This document shows, in pieces, positions 35,571-44,250 of a DNA stretch of 64,000 nt; the first letter of the stretch is position 1; the number at the start of each line of letters is the position of its first letter. The stretch spans positions 1-64,000 of the forward strand of contig NZ_ATLO01000003.1 of NCBI RefSeq assembly GCF_000416235.1. The letters are read 5' to 3'. Under the pieces are notes generated by a model, which worked only from the letters and a program-made list of their open reading frames with translations, had not been told where the DNA came from and searched no databases. Source of the stretch: Pseudomonas sp. CFII64 (GTDB taxonomy: Bacteria; Pseudomonadota; Gammaproteobacteria; Pseudomonadales; Pseudomonadaceae). The position numbers and the translations under genes were made by a program.

Positions 35571-36106
35571 AGGGGGAAATCTCCAGAAATAATACGGGCC
35601 GGGCATCATCATCGCCGATTTGTCAGCGGAGCACTCAGCCAGCGTGCATGTATCGACCGGCTATCGGCCGATAAGGTTCACCAACGGGACTCGAGCGCCG
35701 GGAAAACTTCCCCGTCGCGGTTGATATCCATTACCATGCCGCCCGTCGGTTCCCAAACGGGACTAATAGGGAATCCGTGATCGCCTCAGGGTTATCAACC
35801 GGAACTGCCCCCGCAACTGTAGACGCCGAGCCGCTCCATCGATGCCACTGGGTAAGCCCGGGAAGGCTGGAGCATGGCCATGACGCGTCAGTCAGGAGAC
35901 CTGCCGACATCAGGGCTGCACGAAAGCGCGCCCTGGCAATTGACCCACCGGCGGGGTGTCCGGGGAGGACATCCGTCAGAATCGGTTCATCGCCGTTGCT
36001 GCCAGACCCTGCTCGACCGGCCCCGCCGCAGTCAGCAGCGGTGGCTGATGTGTTTCCTGCCCTTACACCGCCGTCCGGACATCCGTTCGAATGGAGATAA
36101 CCTTTC
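35571..36106. other. Leader region with cobalamin riboswitch
   Basis: 536 bases between pcs and the ABC importer; the riboswitch fills 35735-35908. The remainder (35909-36106) contains two copies of GGACATCCGT (around 35967 and 36078), perhaps part of the expression platform. Confidence 0.6.
35735..35908 (+). promoter_or_regulatory. Cobalamin riboswitch aptamer
   Basis: Recognisable in order: GGTTCCC and AATAGGGAATCCGTG of the core, the invariant CGGAACTGCCCCCGCAACTG segment, GCCACTGG, GGGAAGG, and the terminal B12 box GTCAGGAGACCTGCC. It faces the ABC importer operon 200 bases on and should repress it when adenosylcobalamin is plentiful. Confidence 0.93.
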
Positions 36107-37123
36107 ATGACTTTGCCTCGCCTTGCCGTACTGTTTGCCAGCCTTGGATGTTCTGCACTGGCGCTGGCCGCCGGTCCGACGCAGTACCCGCTGACCGTCG
36201 AGAACTGCGGCGTGCCGCTGACCTTCAAACAGGCACCCGGCAAAACAGTCACCATCGGCCAGGCCGGCACTGAAATCCTCTACTCCCTCGGGCTGGCCGA
36301 CAAGGTGGTCGGCACATCGCTGTGGTTCAACGATGTGCTGCCGCAGTTCAAGGCCCAGAACGAACGTATTCCGCGTCTGGCCGATAACGAGCCTAGTTTC
36401 GAATCGGTCATTGGCAAACGGCCTGACCTGGTGCCGGTGCAGTTTGAGTGGATGGTCGGCCCGCAAGGCGCGGTCGGCACGCGCGAGCAGTTCAGCGAAC
36501 TGAATATCCCGACTTACATCATGCCGTCGGACTGCGAAGGCAAAGATAATCTGGTCGGCGCCGATGGCACGCGCCTCAAGCCGTTCTCCGTGGAAACCGT
36601 GTTCAAGACCGTCACGCAACTGGCGCAGATCTTCGACGTGCAGGACCGTGGCGATGAATTGAGCGCCCGGCTGCGGGCGGGTTTGACCAAGGCTCAGGCC
36701 AGCGTCAAGGCCAAGCACTTGAGCGATGCCTCGGCGCTGTTCTGGTTTTCCAGCGCCGACCTGCACATCGACCCCTATGTTGCCGGGCGCAAAGGCGTTC
36801 CGGATTTCATGATGAACATCCTCGGCCTGCGTAACGTGATTGAGTCCGATGAAGAATGGCCAAACGTCGGCTGGGAAACCATCGCCAAGGCCAATCCTAC
36901 GGTGCTGGTCATTGCACGCATGGATCGCCGTCGCTTCCCCGCTGACGACTTCCAGAAAAAACTGGAATTCCTCAAATCCGATCCGGTGACCAAAAACATG
37001 GATGCGGTGAAGCACAACCGCATCGTGATTCTCGACGCCGACGCCATGCAGGCTTCAGTGCGCATGTTTGATGGCATCAACGAGCTGGCCAGCGCCATTG
37101 ATCAGGTTGAACCGGGCAAATGA
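36107..37123 (+). CDS. btuF: ABC transporter substrate-binding protein (BtuF/FepB-like)
   Basis: 338 residues. Signal peptide (about 1-21, ALALAA-G), then a class III periplasmic-binding fold with YPLTVENCGVPLTF, QAGTEILYSLGLADKVVG, and RKGVPDFMMNILGLRNV. Such proteins bind vitamin B12, cobinamide or siderophores. The riboswitch upstream makes a corrinoid or cobalt chelate the best guess, so I use a btu name with caution. GGAG lies ten bases before the start. The stop overlaps the permease start (ATGA). Confidence 0.8.
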   Translation: MTLPRLAVLFASLGCSALALAAGPTQYPLTVENCGVPLTFKQAPGKTVTIGQAGTEILYSLGLADKVVGTSLWFNDVLPQFKAQNERIPRLADNEPSFESVIGKRPDLVPVQFEWMVGPQGAVGTREQFSELNIPTYIMPSDCEGKDNLVGADGTRLKPFSVETVFKTVTQLAQIFDVQDRGDELSARLRAGLTKAQASVKAKHLSDASALFWFSSADLHIDPYVAGRKGVPDFMMNILGLRNVIESDEEWPNVGWETIAKANPTVLVIARMDRRRFPADDFQKKLEFLKSDPVTKNMDAVKHNRIVILDADAMQASVRMFDGINELASAIDQVEPGK

Positions 37124-38163
37124 GAGCAGTAACCGGCGGTCAGGTGCTGCGCAGGGTCTGTCTGCACGCCGCATGGGTGATCCCGGTGTTGCTGGCCGCG
37201 ATCCTGGCCGGCATTGCCATTGGTGAAACACCGATCAGTCTGTCACTGGTGTTTCAGGTGCTGGCCAACAAATTGTGGGCCGCCGGTTTCGTGCTGGACC
37301 CCATCGATGAAGGCATCGTCTGGAACTACCGCCTGACCCGCGCCCTGGTTGCCGCCGCCTGTGGCGCCGGATTGGCGATTTCCGGGGTGGTGTTGCAATC
37401 ACTGCTGCGCAATCCGCTGGCCGATCCGTATCTGCTGGGGATTTCTGCCGGAGCCTCGACCGGCGCAGTGCTGGTGTCGATCATCGGCCTCGGTGCCGGC
37501 GCCATCTCCTTGTCGATGGGCGCCTTCGCCGGCGCGGTGGCGGCATTTGCGCTGGTCGCCTTGCTGGCGCGCAGCACTGGGGCGGTCAGCGGCAGCGGGC
37601 AGATCATTCTGGCAGGCATCGCCGGTTCGCAGCTGTTCAACGCCCTGACATCGTTCCTGATTACCAAGTCGGCGAGTTCCGAGCAGGCACGGGGCATCAT
37701 GTTCTGGTTGTTGGGCAACCTCAGCGGCGTGCGCTGGCAATCGGTAACACTGGCAGTGCCGGTGGTGTTGATCGGGCTGGCTATTTGCCTGTGGCATCGC
37801 CGCGCGCTGGATGCGTTCATGTTCGGCAGCGATTCGGCAGCCGCGCTGGGCATCCCGGTGCGACGTGTTCAAGTGGTGCTGATCGCCACGGTTGCGCTGG
37901 TCACGGCGGTGATGGTGTCGCTGGTGGGTTCCATCGGCTTCGTCGGTCTGGTGGTCCCGCATGCGGCGCGCCTGTTGGTCGGCGTGCGTCACGGGCGACT
38001 GATCCCCCTCAGCGCGTTGAGTGGCGCGCTGTTCCTGATCGCCGCCGACGTGCTGTCGCGCACCGTCATCAAGGGTCAGGTACTGCCGGTCGGGGTGATT
38101 ACCGCGCTGATCGGCGCACCGGTGTTTGCCGTAATCCTGATCAAAGCCAAGGGTGGTCGATGA
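37120..38163 (+). CDS. btuC: ABC transporter permease (BtuC/FecCD family)
   Basis: 347 residues, about ten transmembrane helices of the FecCD/BtuC type. Conserved RLTRALVAAACGAGLAISG, LLRNPLADPYLLGISAGA, and the C-terminal GLVVPHAARLLVG and VITALIGAPVFAVIL, which contact the ATPase and line the channel. Homodimer in the inner membrane. Second gene of the riboswitch-controlled operon, overlapping both neighbours by four bases. Confidence 0.88.
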   Translation: MRAVTGGQVLRRVCLHAAWVIPVLLAAILAGIAIGETPISLSLVFQVLANKLWAAGFVLDPIDEGIVWNYRLTRALVAAACGAGLAISGVVLQSLLRNPLADPYLLGISAGASTGAVLVSIIGLGAGAISLSMGAFAGAVAAFALVALLARSTGAVSGSGQIILAGIAGSQLFNALTSFLITKSASSEQARGIMFWLLGNLSGVRWQSVTLAVPVVLIGLAICLWHRRALDAFMFGSDSAAALGIPVRRVQVVLIATVALVTAVMVSLVGSIGFVGLVVPHAARLLVGVRHGRLIPLSALSGALFLIAADVLSRTVIKGQVLPVGVITALIGAPVFAVILIKAKGGR

Positions 38164-38951
38164 ATAGCCTGCAAATGCCCACACTTCAGACCCGTGTGAT
38201 GGCGTGTTCCGACCTGAGCTGGTCAGTCAAAGGCAACCTGATCGTCAAAGGTGTCAGCCTGGAGCTGCAACGCGGGGAAACCCTGGGCTTGATCGGCCCG
38301 AACGGTTCCGGCAAATCCAGCCTGCTCAAATTGCTGTCGGGCATCAGGCCACCCGACAGCGGGCGGATTCAGCTCGACGGCAAGGCGCTGACCGACATGA
38401 CGCGCCGGGATATCGCACAGATGATTGCGGTGGTCGAGCAACAGGCCGAAACCTCGGACGCCATCAGCGTGCTGGATGCCGTGGAACTGGGGCGCACGCC
38501 CTGGCTTTCGGCGCTGACGCCATGGTCCGCTGGCGATGATGAAATCGTTCAGCAGGCATTGGTCGACGTGGACATGGCGGACAAGCGCAAGCGCGCCTGG
38601 CACAGTCTTTCCGGCGGCGAACGCCAGCGCGTGCACATTGCTCGCGCTTTGGCCCAGCGCCCGCAAATCCTGCTGCTGGACGAACCCACCAACCACCTGG
38701 ATATCCAGCATCAGTTGAGCATTCTGGGTCTGGTGAGATCGTTGCCGGTGACCACGATGATTGCCCTGCACGACCTCAATCAGGCCCTGGCCTGTGATCG
38801 GCTGGCCGTAATGGACAAAGGCGAGCTGATTGCCATCGGCATTCCGGCACAGGTGCTGACCTGCGAACGGCTGCGCGACACGTTTGGCGTCGAAGCCCAC
38901 TACCTGATTGATCCCCACGATGGCGCGCGGATTTTGCGATTTCGTTCATAA
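38160..38951 (+). CDS. btuD: ABC transporter ATP-binding protein (BtuD/FecE type)
   Basis: 263 residues. Walker A GPNGSGKS at 46-53, Q-loop around VVEQQAE, signature LSGGERQRV, Walker B ILLLDEPTNHLD and the switch histidine in IALHDL. ATP hydrolysis drives uptake through the permease above. Start ATG 38160 overlaps the permease stop (ATGA). A longer open frame upstream belongs to a shadow. Followed by a REP at 38981. Confidence 0.92.
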   Translation: MNSLQMPTLQTRVMACSDLSWSVKGNLIVKGVSLELQRGETLGLIGPNGSGKSSLLKLLSGIRPPDSGRIQLDGKALTDMTRRDIAQMIAVVEQQAETSDAISVLDAVELGRTPWLSALTPWSAGDDEIVQQALVDVDMADKRKRAWHSLSGGERQRVHIARALAQRPQILLLDEPTNHLDIQHQLSILGLVRSLPVTTMIALHDLNQALACDRLAVMDKGELIAIGIPAQVLTCERLRDTFGVEAHYLIDPHDGARILRFRS

Positions 38952-38980
38952 CCCACAGCCCGAAAAAACACATAACCCCC

Positions 38981-39004
38981 CGTAGGACCGGACTTGTCCG
39001 GGAA
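38981..39004. repeat. REP element, single
   Basis: CGTAGGACCGGACTTGTCCG plus GGAA, stem GGACTTGTCC. No inverted partner before the next gene. Confidence 0.75.
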
Positions 39005-39046
39005 GACGTCGGATCTGCCACGGAAGATCTTCAACAAGCTCCGCGA

Positions 39047-39538
39047 TCACAATAACCCGCACTCCATATGCGTCGTCCGCCAAACCGGATCGTCTTCGAC
39101 ATTGACGACGTAGAAACCCTGCTGCTGCCAGAAGCCGACCGCGCCCGGCAGGAACGGATGAGTGTGCAGATACAACACCTCAACGCCCTGCTGCCGCGCC
39201 TGTTCCTTCAGTTCCAGAAAAATCCGGCTCGCCAGTCCTGAGCGGCGCAATTGGGGGATGACGAACAGCCGCACGATTTCCACTACGCGCTGGTGACCGT
39301 AGTCCAGTTGGGCGAATCGACCGTCGTAAGGCAAGTAACCGATGGCCGCGACGATTTCCCCGTCGCGCCGGGCAATCAGGAACTTGCCGCCGCCGCCTTC
39401 GAGATACACCTGGGCAAAATTCGCCAGATCTGCCGGCATGCCAGCGGAATCGAGCATCGGGAAGATTTCCGCGCGGGCGCGCAACACGAATTCCAGCACG
39501 GCGGCGACGTCTTGCTGTTGGGCAGGAACAATGTCCAT
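39047..39538 (-). CDS. GNAT-family N-acetyltransferase
   Basis: 163 residues. Acetyl-CoA-binding motif A in IPQLRRSGLASRIFLEL (R-R-S-G-L-A) and the strand GAVGFWQQQGFYVV of motif B; the N-terminal half has VVEFVLRARAEIF-like helix (VAAVLEFVLRARAEIF). Begins MDIVPAQQQDV. Acceptor unknown. Single gene, its 3' end facing the ABC importer. Confidence 0.85.
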   Translation of the reverse strand: MDIVPAQQQDVAAVLEFVLRARAEIFPMLDSAGMPADLANFAQVYLEGGGGKFLIARRDGEIVAAIGYLPYDGRFAQLDYGHQRVVEIVRLFVIPQLRRSGLASRIFLELKEQARQQGVEVLYLHTHPFLPGAVGFWQQQGFYVVNVEDDPVWRTTHMECGLL

Positions 39539-39586
39539 CGATGAACCACGTTAATAAACCGGCCGCCATCCTACGCACAATCACAA

Positions 39587-39607
39587 CGCCCGCGAAAGTC
39601 GCGGGCG
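39587..39607 (-). terminator. Probable terminator of the DUF979 operon
   Basis: CGCCCGCGA / TCGCGGGCG perfect 9-bp hairpin with a three-base loop, 22 bases after the DUF979 stop. The minus-strand tail TTGTGATTGTG is only moderately T-rich. Confidence 0.6.
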
Positions 39608-39628
39608 CTGTTTGCCGATAGCGTTGGA

Positions 39629-40579
39629 TTACATCAGGAAATACAGCAGCACGATGTTCGCCACCAGCATTGGCAGCGCCGTGGGGATCTGCGCCTTGAT
39701 GACCGCGTATTTGTCCGGCAACTCCAGCAACGCTGCCGGGACTATGTTGTAGTTGGCGGCCATGGGCGTCATCAGCGTGCCGCAATAGCCGGAGAACATG
39801 CCAATGGCCGCGACCACCGCCGGATTGCCACCATACATGCCGATCAGCACCGGTACGCCAATGCCGCCGGTCATCACCGGGAAAGCCGCGAAACCGTTGC
39901 CCATGACGATGGTGAACAAGGCCATGCCCAGCACGTAAACCGAAACCGCCACCAGCCGGAAGTCGAGGTTGATATAAGCCGTCGCCAGATGCGCCACCGC
40001 CTTGCCGACCCCGGCATCGTTGAACAGCAAGCCGAGCATCGCCAGCATCTGCGGCAGCACCAGGGCCCAACCCAGCGCTTCGGTCAGACGACGGGATTCA
40101 CGCATGGCCTGCACCGGCGTATCCCGGGTCAACCAACAGGCCAGCGCCAAGGCCAGCAGACAACCCAGGCCCAGGGACACGAACGTGCTGTTGGCCGGAT
40201 CGAGCAAGGCGACATCGCCAAACTTGATGTTCTTGAGGAACATCGCGCCAACCACGGTCACCAGCGGAATCGCCAATGCCGGAATAAACAGTTTGTTGCC
40301 CAGCCGACCGGCGCTGGCGCGGCGCGCCTTGTCCGGCAGGTCTTCATGCTTGCCGAAGCCGACGCCGCCGAACCCGGCAATCGCCGCCATGACCAAGACA
40401 CCCACGCCCACAATCGCTGGCGGCAAACGCTCGCCCACCAGAAACGCGACGGCGAACAATCCCCAGAACAGGCCGGTGCTCCAGCGCTTGGGGTTAGTGG
40501 TGTCGGTGACGGTCATCACTGCGGTGATCGCCAGAATGACGCCCGCCAGCCAGTACAGGTATTGAATTGAAATGATCAT
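39629..40579 (-). CDS. DUF979 permease subunit
   Basis: 316 residues with about nine hydrophobic helices; DUF979 family, always found next to DUF969. Features include LYWLAGVILAITAVMT, RRLTEALGWALVLPQMLAMLG and FTIVMGNGFAAFPVMTGGIG, then MFGSYCGTLMTPMAANYN-like (GMFSGYCGTLMTPMAANY), which resembles ion/carboxylate symporter re-entrant loops. The DUF969/DUF979 pair is predicted to form a two-subunit transporter; substrate not established. Start overlaps the DUF969 stop by one base (TAATG). Confidence 0.85.
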   Translation of the reverse strand: MIISIQYLYWLAGVILAITAVMTVTDTTNPKRWSTGLFWGLFAVAFLVGERLPPAIVGVGVLVMAAIAGFGGVGFGKHEDLPDKARRASAGRLGNKLFIPALAIPLVTVVGAMFLKNIKFGDVALLDPANSTFVSLGLGCLLALALACWLTRDTPVQAMRESRRLTEALGWALVLPQMLAMLGLLFNDAGVGKAVAHLATAYINLDFRLVAVSVYVLGMALFTIVMGNGFAAFPVMTGGIGVPVLIGMYGGNPAVVAAIGMFSGYCGTLMTPMAANYNIVPAALLELPDKYAVIKAQIPTALPMLVANIVLLYFLM

Positions 40580-41310
40580 TACACGCTCTCCTGCGCGGCC
40601 GCTGGCGGGGTGGACTGCGGCAAGGGCTGCAACTGGCGATTGAGCAGGCGATCAAAGCGATGCAGGCGAATCGCATGGATCACAAAGGCGCAGATCGCCG
40701 TCGGAATACCCCACAACGCGATGTGCATCGGGTCGACGTCGATACCCGAACCCAGCAGGAAGGTGTGCATCAAGGCAATCGCGCCAAAGGCAACAAAGAT
40801 GTCTTCGCCGAAGAACAGACCGACGTTATCCGTGGCCGCACACATGGCCAGCAGCTTGACGCGCAAGGCTTCCGGCAACTTGCCAAAGCGCGCTTCAGCG
40901 GCGCCTTCGGCCATGGGCGCGAGCAACGGGCGAACCATTTGCGGGTGCCCGCCAAGGCTGGTCAAACCCAACGCAGCGGTGGTCTCGCGCACAAACAGAT
41001 AGGCGATCAGCAGACGTCCGGCGGTGGCGCTGGTGAAGCGGGCGATCCAGTTCTGCGCATGCAGGCGCAGGCCGTGACGCTCCAGCAGACCGATCACCGC
41101 CAGGGGCAGCAGAATGATCAGCGGCAAGGTGCGAGTCTTGATGAAGCCGGTGCCGATGGTGGCGAGAATGGTGTCCAGCGGCATGCTCGCGGCGAACCCG
41201 GTGGCGACCGCCGCCAGGGCGACCACCAGCATCGGATTGAAGCGCAGCACAAAGCCAATAATGATGACCAGCACGCCCAGTAGCGGCCAGAGATTGATAG
41301 CGGTTTGCAT
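40579..41310 (-). CDS. DUF969 permease subunit
   Basis: 243 residues with five to six helices; DUF969 family. Conserved INLWPLLGVLVIIIGFVLRF at the N terminus, LPLIILLPLAVIGLLERHGL, and ETTAALGLTSLGGHPQMVRPLL. Partner of DUF979. In other bacteria the pair often lies beside a pyrrolidone-carboxylate peptidase, but not here; instead an OprD-family porin is upstream. ATG 41310 chosen (homologues begin at this point); a 16-residue extension to 41358 lacks support. Confidence 0.85.
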   Translation of the reverse strand: MQTAINLWPLLGVLVIIIGFVLRFNPMLVVALAAVATGFAASMPLDTILATIGTGFIKTRTLPLIILLPLAVIGLLERHGLRLHAQNWIARFTSATAGRLLIAYLFVRETTAALGLTSLGGHPQMVRPLLAPMAEGAAEARFGKLPEALRVKLLAMCAATDNVGLFFGEDIFVAFGAIALMHTFLLGSGIDVDPMHIALWGIPTAICAFVIHAIRLHRFDRLLNRQLQPLPQSTPPAAAQESV

Positions 41311-41394
41311 GATGGGAATCTCGTTCGGTGGTCCGATTTGAAGGATTCGGCGATCCATGGCGAATCCTACGCAGGTATCAAGCCAATCCCGGCC

Positions 41395-42630
41395 CTACCA
41401 CAGCGGCACGGTGTAGCTGACGATCAGGCGGTTCTCGTCCAGGTCATTGCCGAAGTTGGAGCGGACCGTCGCGTTACGCCACTTGACGCCCAGGTTCTTC
41501 AGCGTGCCGCTTTGAAACACATAGCCGATATCGGTGTTACGTTCCCACTCCTTGCCCTCGCCGCCCGCCGCGCGCTCCACGTTGTCGCCAGACACATAAC
41601 GGCTCATGAAGGTCAGGCCGGGCGCGCCCAGAGAAGCGAAGTCGTAGTCATAGCGAACCTGCCAGGAACGCTCGTGGATATTGGCGAAATCGCCGATCTG
41701 GATGAAGTTGACCAGGAACGGATCGCTGCCGGTGATGTACGGAAACGGATCATCGCCGCTCATGCGCTGGTAACCGGCACCGAAGGCGTGGGCATTGAGT
41801 TTGTAGGTGAACATCGAACCCAGGGCGCGGTTGTCCAGGTCACGGAAGTTGCCGTCTTCGCTGCTTTTCGAGAAACGCAGGTCAGTCTTGAAACTCTGCC
41901 CGACACCCAGCGGCAAGACGTGGATCAGGCCGCCGTAATACTGCTGATAAACGTTTTCCAGCTGGCCGTAATGGGCGCTGAGTGCCAGCTGCGGGGTGAC
42001 CTGATACTCGCCGCCGCCAAAGCTGAAATCATTGCTCAGCCCGCCGATTCGGTTGGCGCTCATCTCGGTGAAGTCGGTCGAGCTGTTGGCCTTGATGCGG
42101 TCGATATGGCCGCCGGTGAACTTGAAGTTGGCGATGTCCTGGGACGTCACCAGCGCACCGCGAAAGGTCTGCGGCAACAGGCGGGTGTCATTGGAGGACA
42201 CCATGGGGCTGCGGAAAAACAGCGTGCCGGCCTTGAGTTCGGTCTTGGAAATCTTCGCCTTGGCGGTCAGCCCTAGCTTGCCGTATTCGTCCTGGGAGCC
42301 ACCGGAAGACAGGTCCGCCGGTAATAAACCGGTGCCGCCGGTGCCCGATCCGGAGTCCAGCTTGTAGCCGACCATGCCCAACGCGTCCAGACCAAAGCCC
42401 ACGGTCCCCGCCGTGTAGCCCGATTGCAGCCGAAAGATAAAACCCTGGGCCCATTCTTCGGCTTTATACCGGGAGCCGTCCTGACGGAAATCGCGATTGA
42501 AGTAGAAGTTGCGGGCTTCCAGTTCCCCTTTACTGTCAGCAAAAAATTCCGCATGGGCGCTCATCCCGTAACTCAGGGAAGCGCCACCAAACAGCATTGC
42601 GCAGATGTATTTTTGATTGTTGTAGCTCAT
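41395..42630 (-). CDS. OprD-family outer membrane porin
   Basis: 411 residues, beta-barrel channel of the OprD/Occ family for small anionic or cationic nutrients. Signal peptide at about 1-24 (SYGMSAHA-E), then FFADSKGELEARNFYFNRDF, the standard OprD first strand, and repeated strand-turn units ending in VSYTVPLW with a terminal aromatic residue for barrel assembly. ATG 42630 has GGAGAAAG before it; a 70-residue extension in frame is not real. Upstream of DUF969/DUF979 on the same strand (84-base gap) and divergent from a LysR gene: one regulated uptake unit. Confidence 0.9.
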   Translation of the reverse strand: MSYNNQKYICAMLFGGASLSYGMSAHAEFFADSKGELEARNFYFNRDFRQDGSRYKAEEWAQGFIFRLQSGYTAGTVGFGLDALGMVGYKLDSGSGTGGTGLLPADLSSGGSQDEYGKLGLTAKAKISKTELKAGTLFFRSPMVSSNDTRLLPQTFRGALVTSQDIANFKFTGGHIDRIKANSSTDFTEMSANRIGGLSNDFSFGGGEYQVTPQLALSAHYGQLENVYQQYYGGLIHVLPLGVGQSFKTDLRFSKSSEDGNFRDLDNRALGSMFTYKLNAHAFGAGYQRMSGDDPFPYITGSDPFLVNFIQIGDFANIHERSWQVRYDYDFASLGAPGLTFMSRYVSGDNVERAAGGEGKEWERNTDIGYVFQSGTLKNLGVKWRNATVRSNFGNDLDENRLIVSYTVPLW

Positions 42631-42984
42631 TGAAAACTTTCTCCATGAGCGCGCAGCGGTATCGACCGACTGTTGGCAGAGCGCAGTTATTATTGGATGG
42701 CCGCAACAAGCAAAACCGCGACCTGAAGGTTTGACGCAACGGTGTGATGAGAACAGCGTTGCGGGACCTTTCTCGTTCCAGGTCAATCTTTCGGTAGCCT
42801 TGCCTCTGGCGTCCAACGGGAAAAAACCGCTATGCCTCATAAGAATTTCTGTATCGGTGCTGGCATATAACCTGCAATTTCAGGGGCTATAGCTGACGCG
42901 GGCCGATCCGGAGTTTCGGACATGGGAGCGCTGTCAGCACTCAATTCAAGGCCACCCTTCAAGGCCTCAACTAAAGGATCGGCG
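42631..42984. other. Divergent promoter region of oprD-type gene and LysR
   Basis: 354 bases. It must contain promoters for both genes. I see no clear dyad matching T-N11-A with symmetric arms; several ORF fragments cross it but none has a ribosome binding site. Confidence 0.4.
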
Positions 42985-43914
42985 GTGAACCTCAAGTTTC
43001 TGGAAACCTTCGTCTGGGTCGCCCGATTGAAGAGCTTTCGCCTGACGGCGGAAAAGCTGTTCAGCACCCAGGCCTCAATCTCCAGCCGTATCGCGGCCCT
43101 GGAAGACGAAATGGGTGTGCGTCTGTTCGTGCGTGATTCCAAGGGGGTTTCGCTGACGCCCGAAGGCCAGCGGGTGCTGGAATACGCCGAGCACATCATG
43201 GACACCATGCAAACCATGAAGGCCGCGATCAAGGACCCGCGACAGGTGCGGGGGCGGATTCGCATCGGCGCAATGGATACGGTGATACACACCTGGCTCA
43301 GCCCTTTGGTAACACGCCTGATGAAGTGTTACCCGGCCCTGGAGATCGAACTGACCGCCGACACCGCGAGCAATCTGTGTTCGCAGCTGGAAAAGGGCTA
43401 TCAGGACATTATTTTCCAGACCGACATACTGCGCTTCGACACGGTACGCAACGCCGTGCTGACCCGTTATCCGATGCATTGGGTGGTGCCCGCCGGCTCC
43501 CGCTACGACCATACCTATGCCTCTCTGGAAGATTTATCCCTGGAACGCATCGTCACGTTCTCGCGCAACTCCCGGCCGCATCAGGACATTCTCAACATGC
43601 TGCACAGCGCCAACATCATCACGCCGCGCATCAACTGCGTGAACTCGGCGTCGGCGATCACCCGCCTGGTGCGTGATGGCTTCGGCATCGGTGCCATGCC
43701 CGCCGCACTGGTGCGCGGCGAACTGGCCCAAGGCGTGCTGACCCTGCTCGACGGCATTCCCCTGCCCTCGGTGATGGACATCGTCGCCAGCTGGCGCACC
43801 GGCGCCGGCATGGAACTGGTGGAAGACATCGTCAGCCTGACCCGGGAAGTGGTGGCGGAATTCGATGCGCAGTTACCCCCGGGTTTCAGGGCAGAAGTCC
43901 TGGACGCTGGCTGA
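42985..43914 (+). CDS. LysR-family transcriptional regulator
   Basis: 309 residues. HTH about 18-37 (FRLTAEKLFSTQASISSRIA) and the inducer-binding domain with GRIRIGAMDTVIHTWLSPLV. Divergent from the OprD porin gene, so it likely controls the OprD-DUF969-DUF979 unit. I choose GTG 42985 (VNLKFLETFVWVA is the family's usual opening) with AAAGGAT just upstream, rather than the 21-residue-longer ATG at 42922. Ends in front of a REP cluster. Confidence 0.85.
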   Translation: MNLKFLETFVWVARLKSFRLTAEKLFSTQASISSRIAALEDEMGVRLFVRDSKGVSLTPEGQRVLEYAEHIMDTMQTMKAAIKDPRQVRGRIRIGAMDTVIHTWLSPLVTRLMKCYPALEIELTADTASNLCSQLEKGYQDIIFQTDILRFDTVRNAVLTRYPMHWVVPAGSRYDHTYASLEDLSLERIVTFSRNSRPHQDILNMLHSANIITPRINCVNSASAITRLVRDGFGIGAMPAALVRGELAQGVLTLLDGIPLPSVMDIVASWRTGAGMELVEDIVSLTREVVAEFDAQLPPGFRAEVLDAG

Positions 43915-44250
43915 ACCTCGGAGAAACGAAATATCGTTGGCACCCGCCCGCGAATTGACCGTAGGAGCGACCGTAGGAGCGGCCGTAGGAGCAACTTTAG
44001 TCGCGAGAGCATCCACAGCCCTCCCGGCTAAAGCCGTTCCTACAGCAAGCCTCGTCAACGAACCGCAACTGCTCCCGAACAGTGCGCGATCAATACAAAA
44101 AACGCCAATCCCGCCCCCTTAATGCCCACAACAATTTCCACGTCTGCCCATCAGCTTTTCTAGTTCGACAAAGCCAGTGCGCTCGTTAAATCTGCGATCA
44201 ACCCTGAGCCTGCGGGGACTTCATAAAAATGATCAGACGAGGGTTGCCGC
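43915..44250. other. Gene-free region with REP cluster
   Basis: 336 bases. 43959-44045 is the REP cluster; 44046-44250 carries the promoter of the chemoreceptor gene. Nothing else seen. Confidence 0.5.
43959..44045. repeat. REP cluster with three tandem 12-mers
   Basis: CCGTAGGAGCGA, CCGTAGGAGCGG and CCGTAGGAGCAA follow each other without gaps (43959-43994), then the normal REP stem TTTAGTCGCGAG, and the inverted CTCCCGGCTAAAGCCGTTCC copy ends at 44045. Confidence 0.8.

Noticed and set aside
36032..37015. 327-residue minus-strand ORF opposite the ABC binding protein
   Set aside because: Shadow frame; the plus strand has signal peptide, family motifs and operon coupling.
42922..42984. ATG 42922 as the start of the LysR gene
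   Set aside because: Gives an atypical N-terminal extension without a ribosome binding site; GTG 42985 fits the family.
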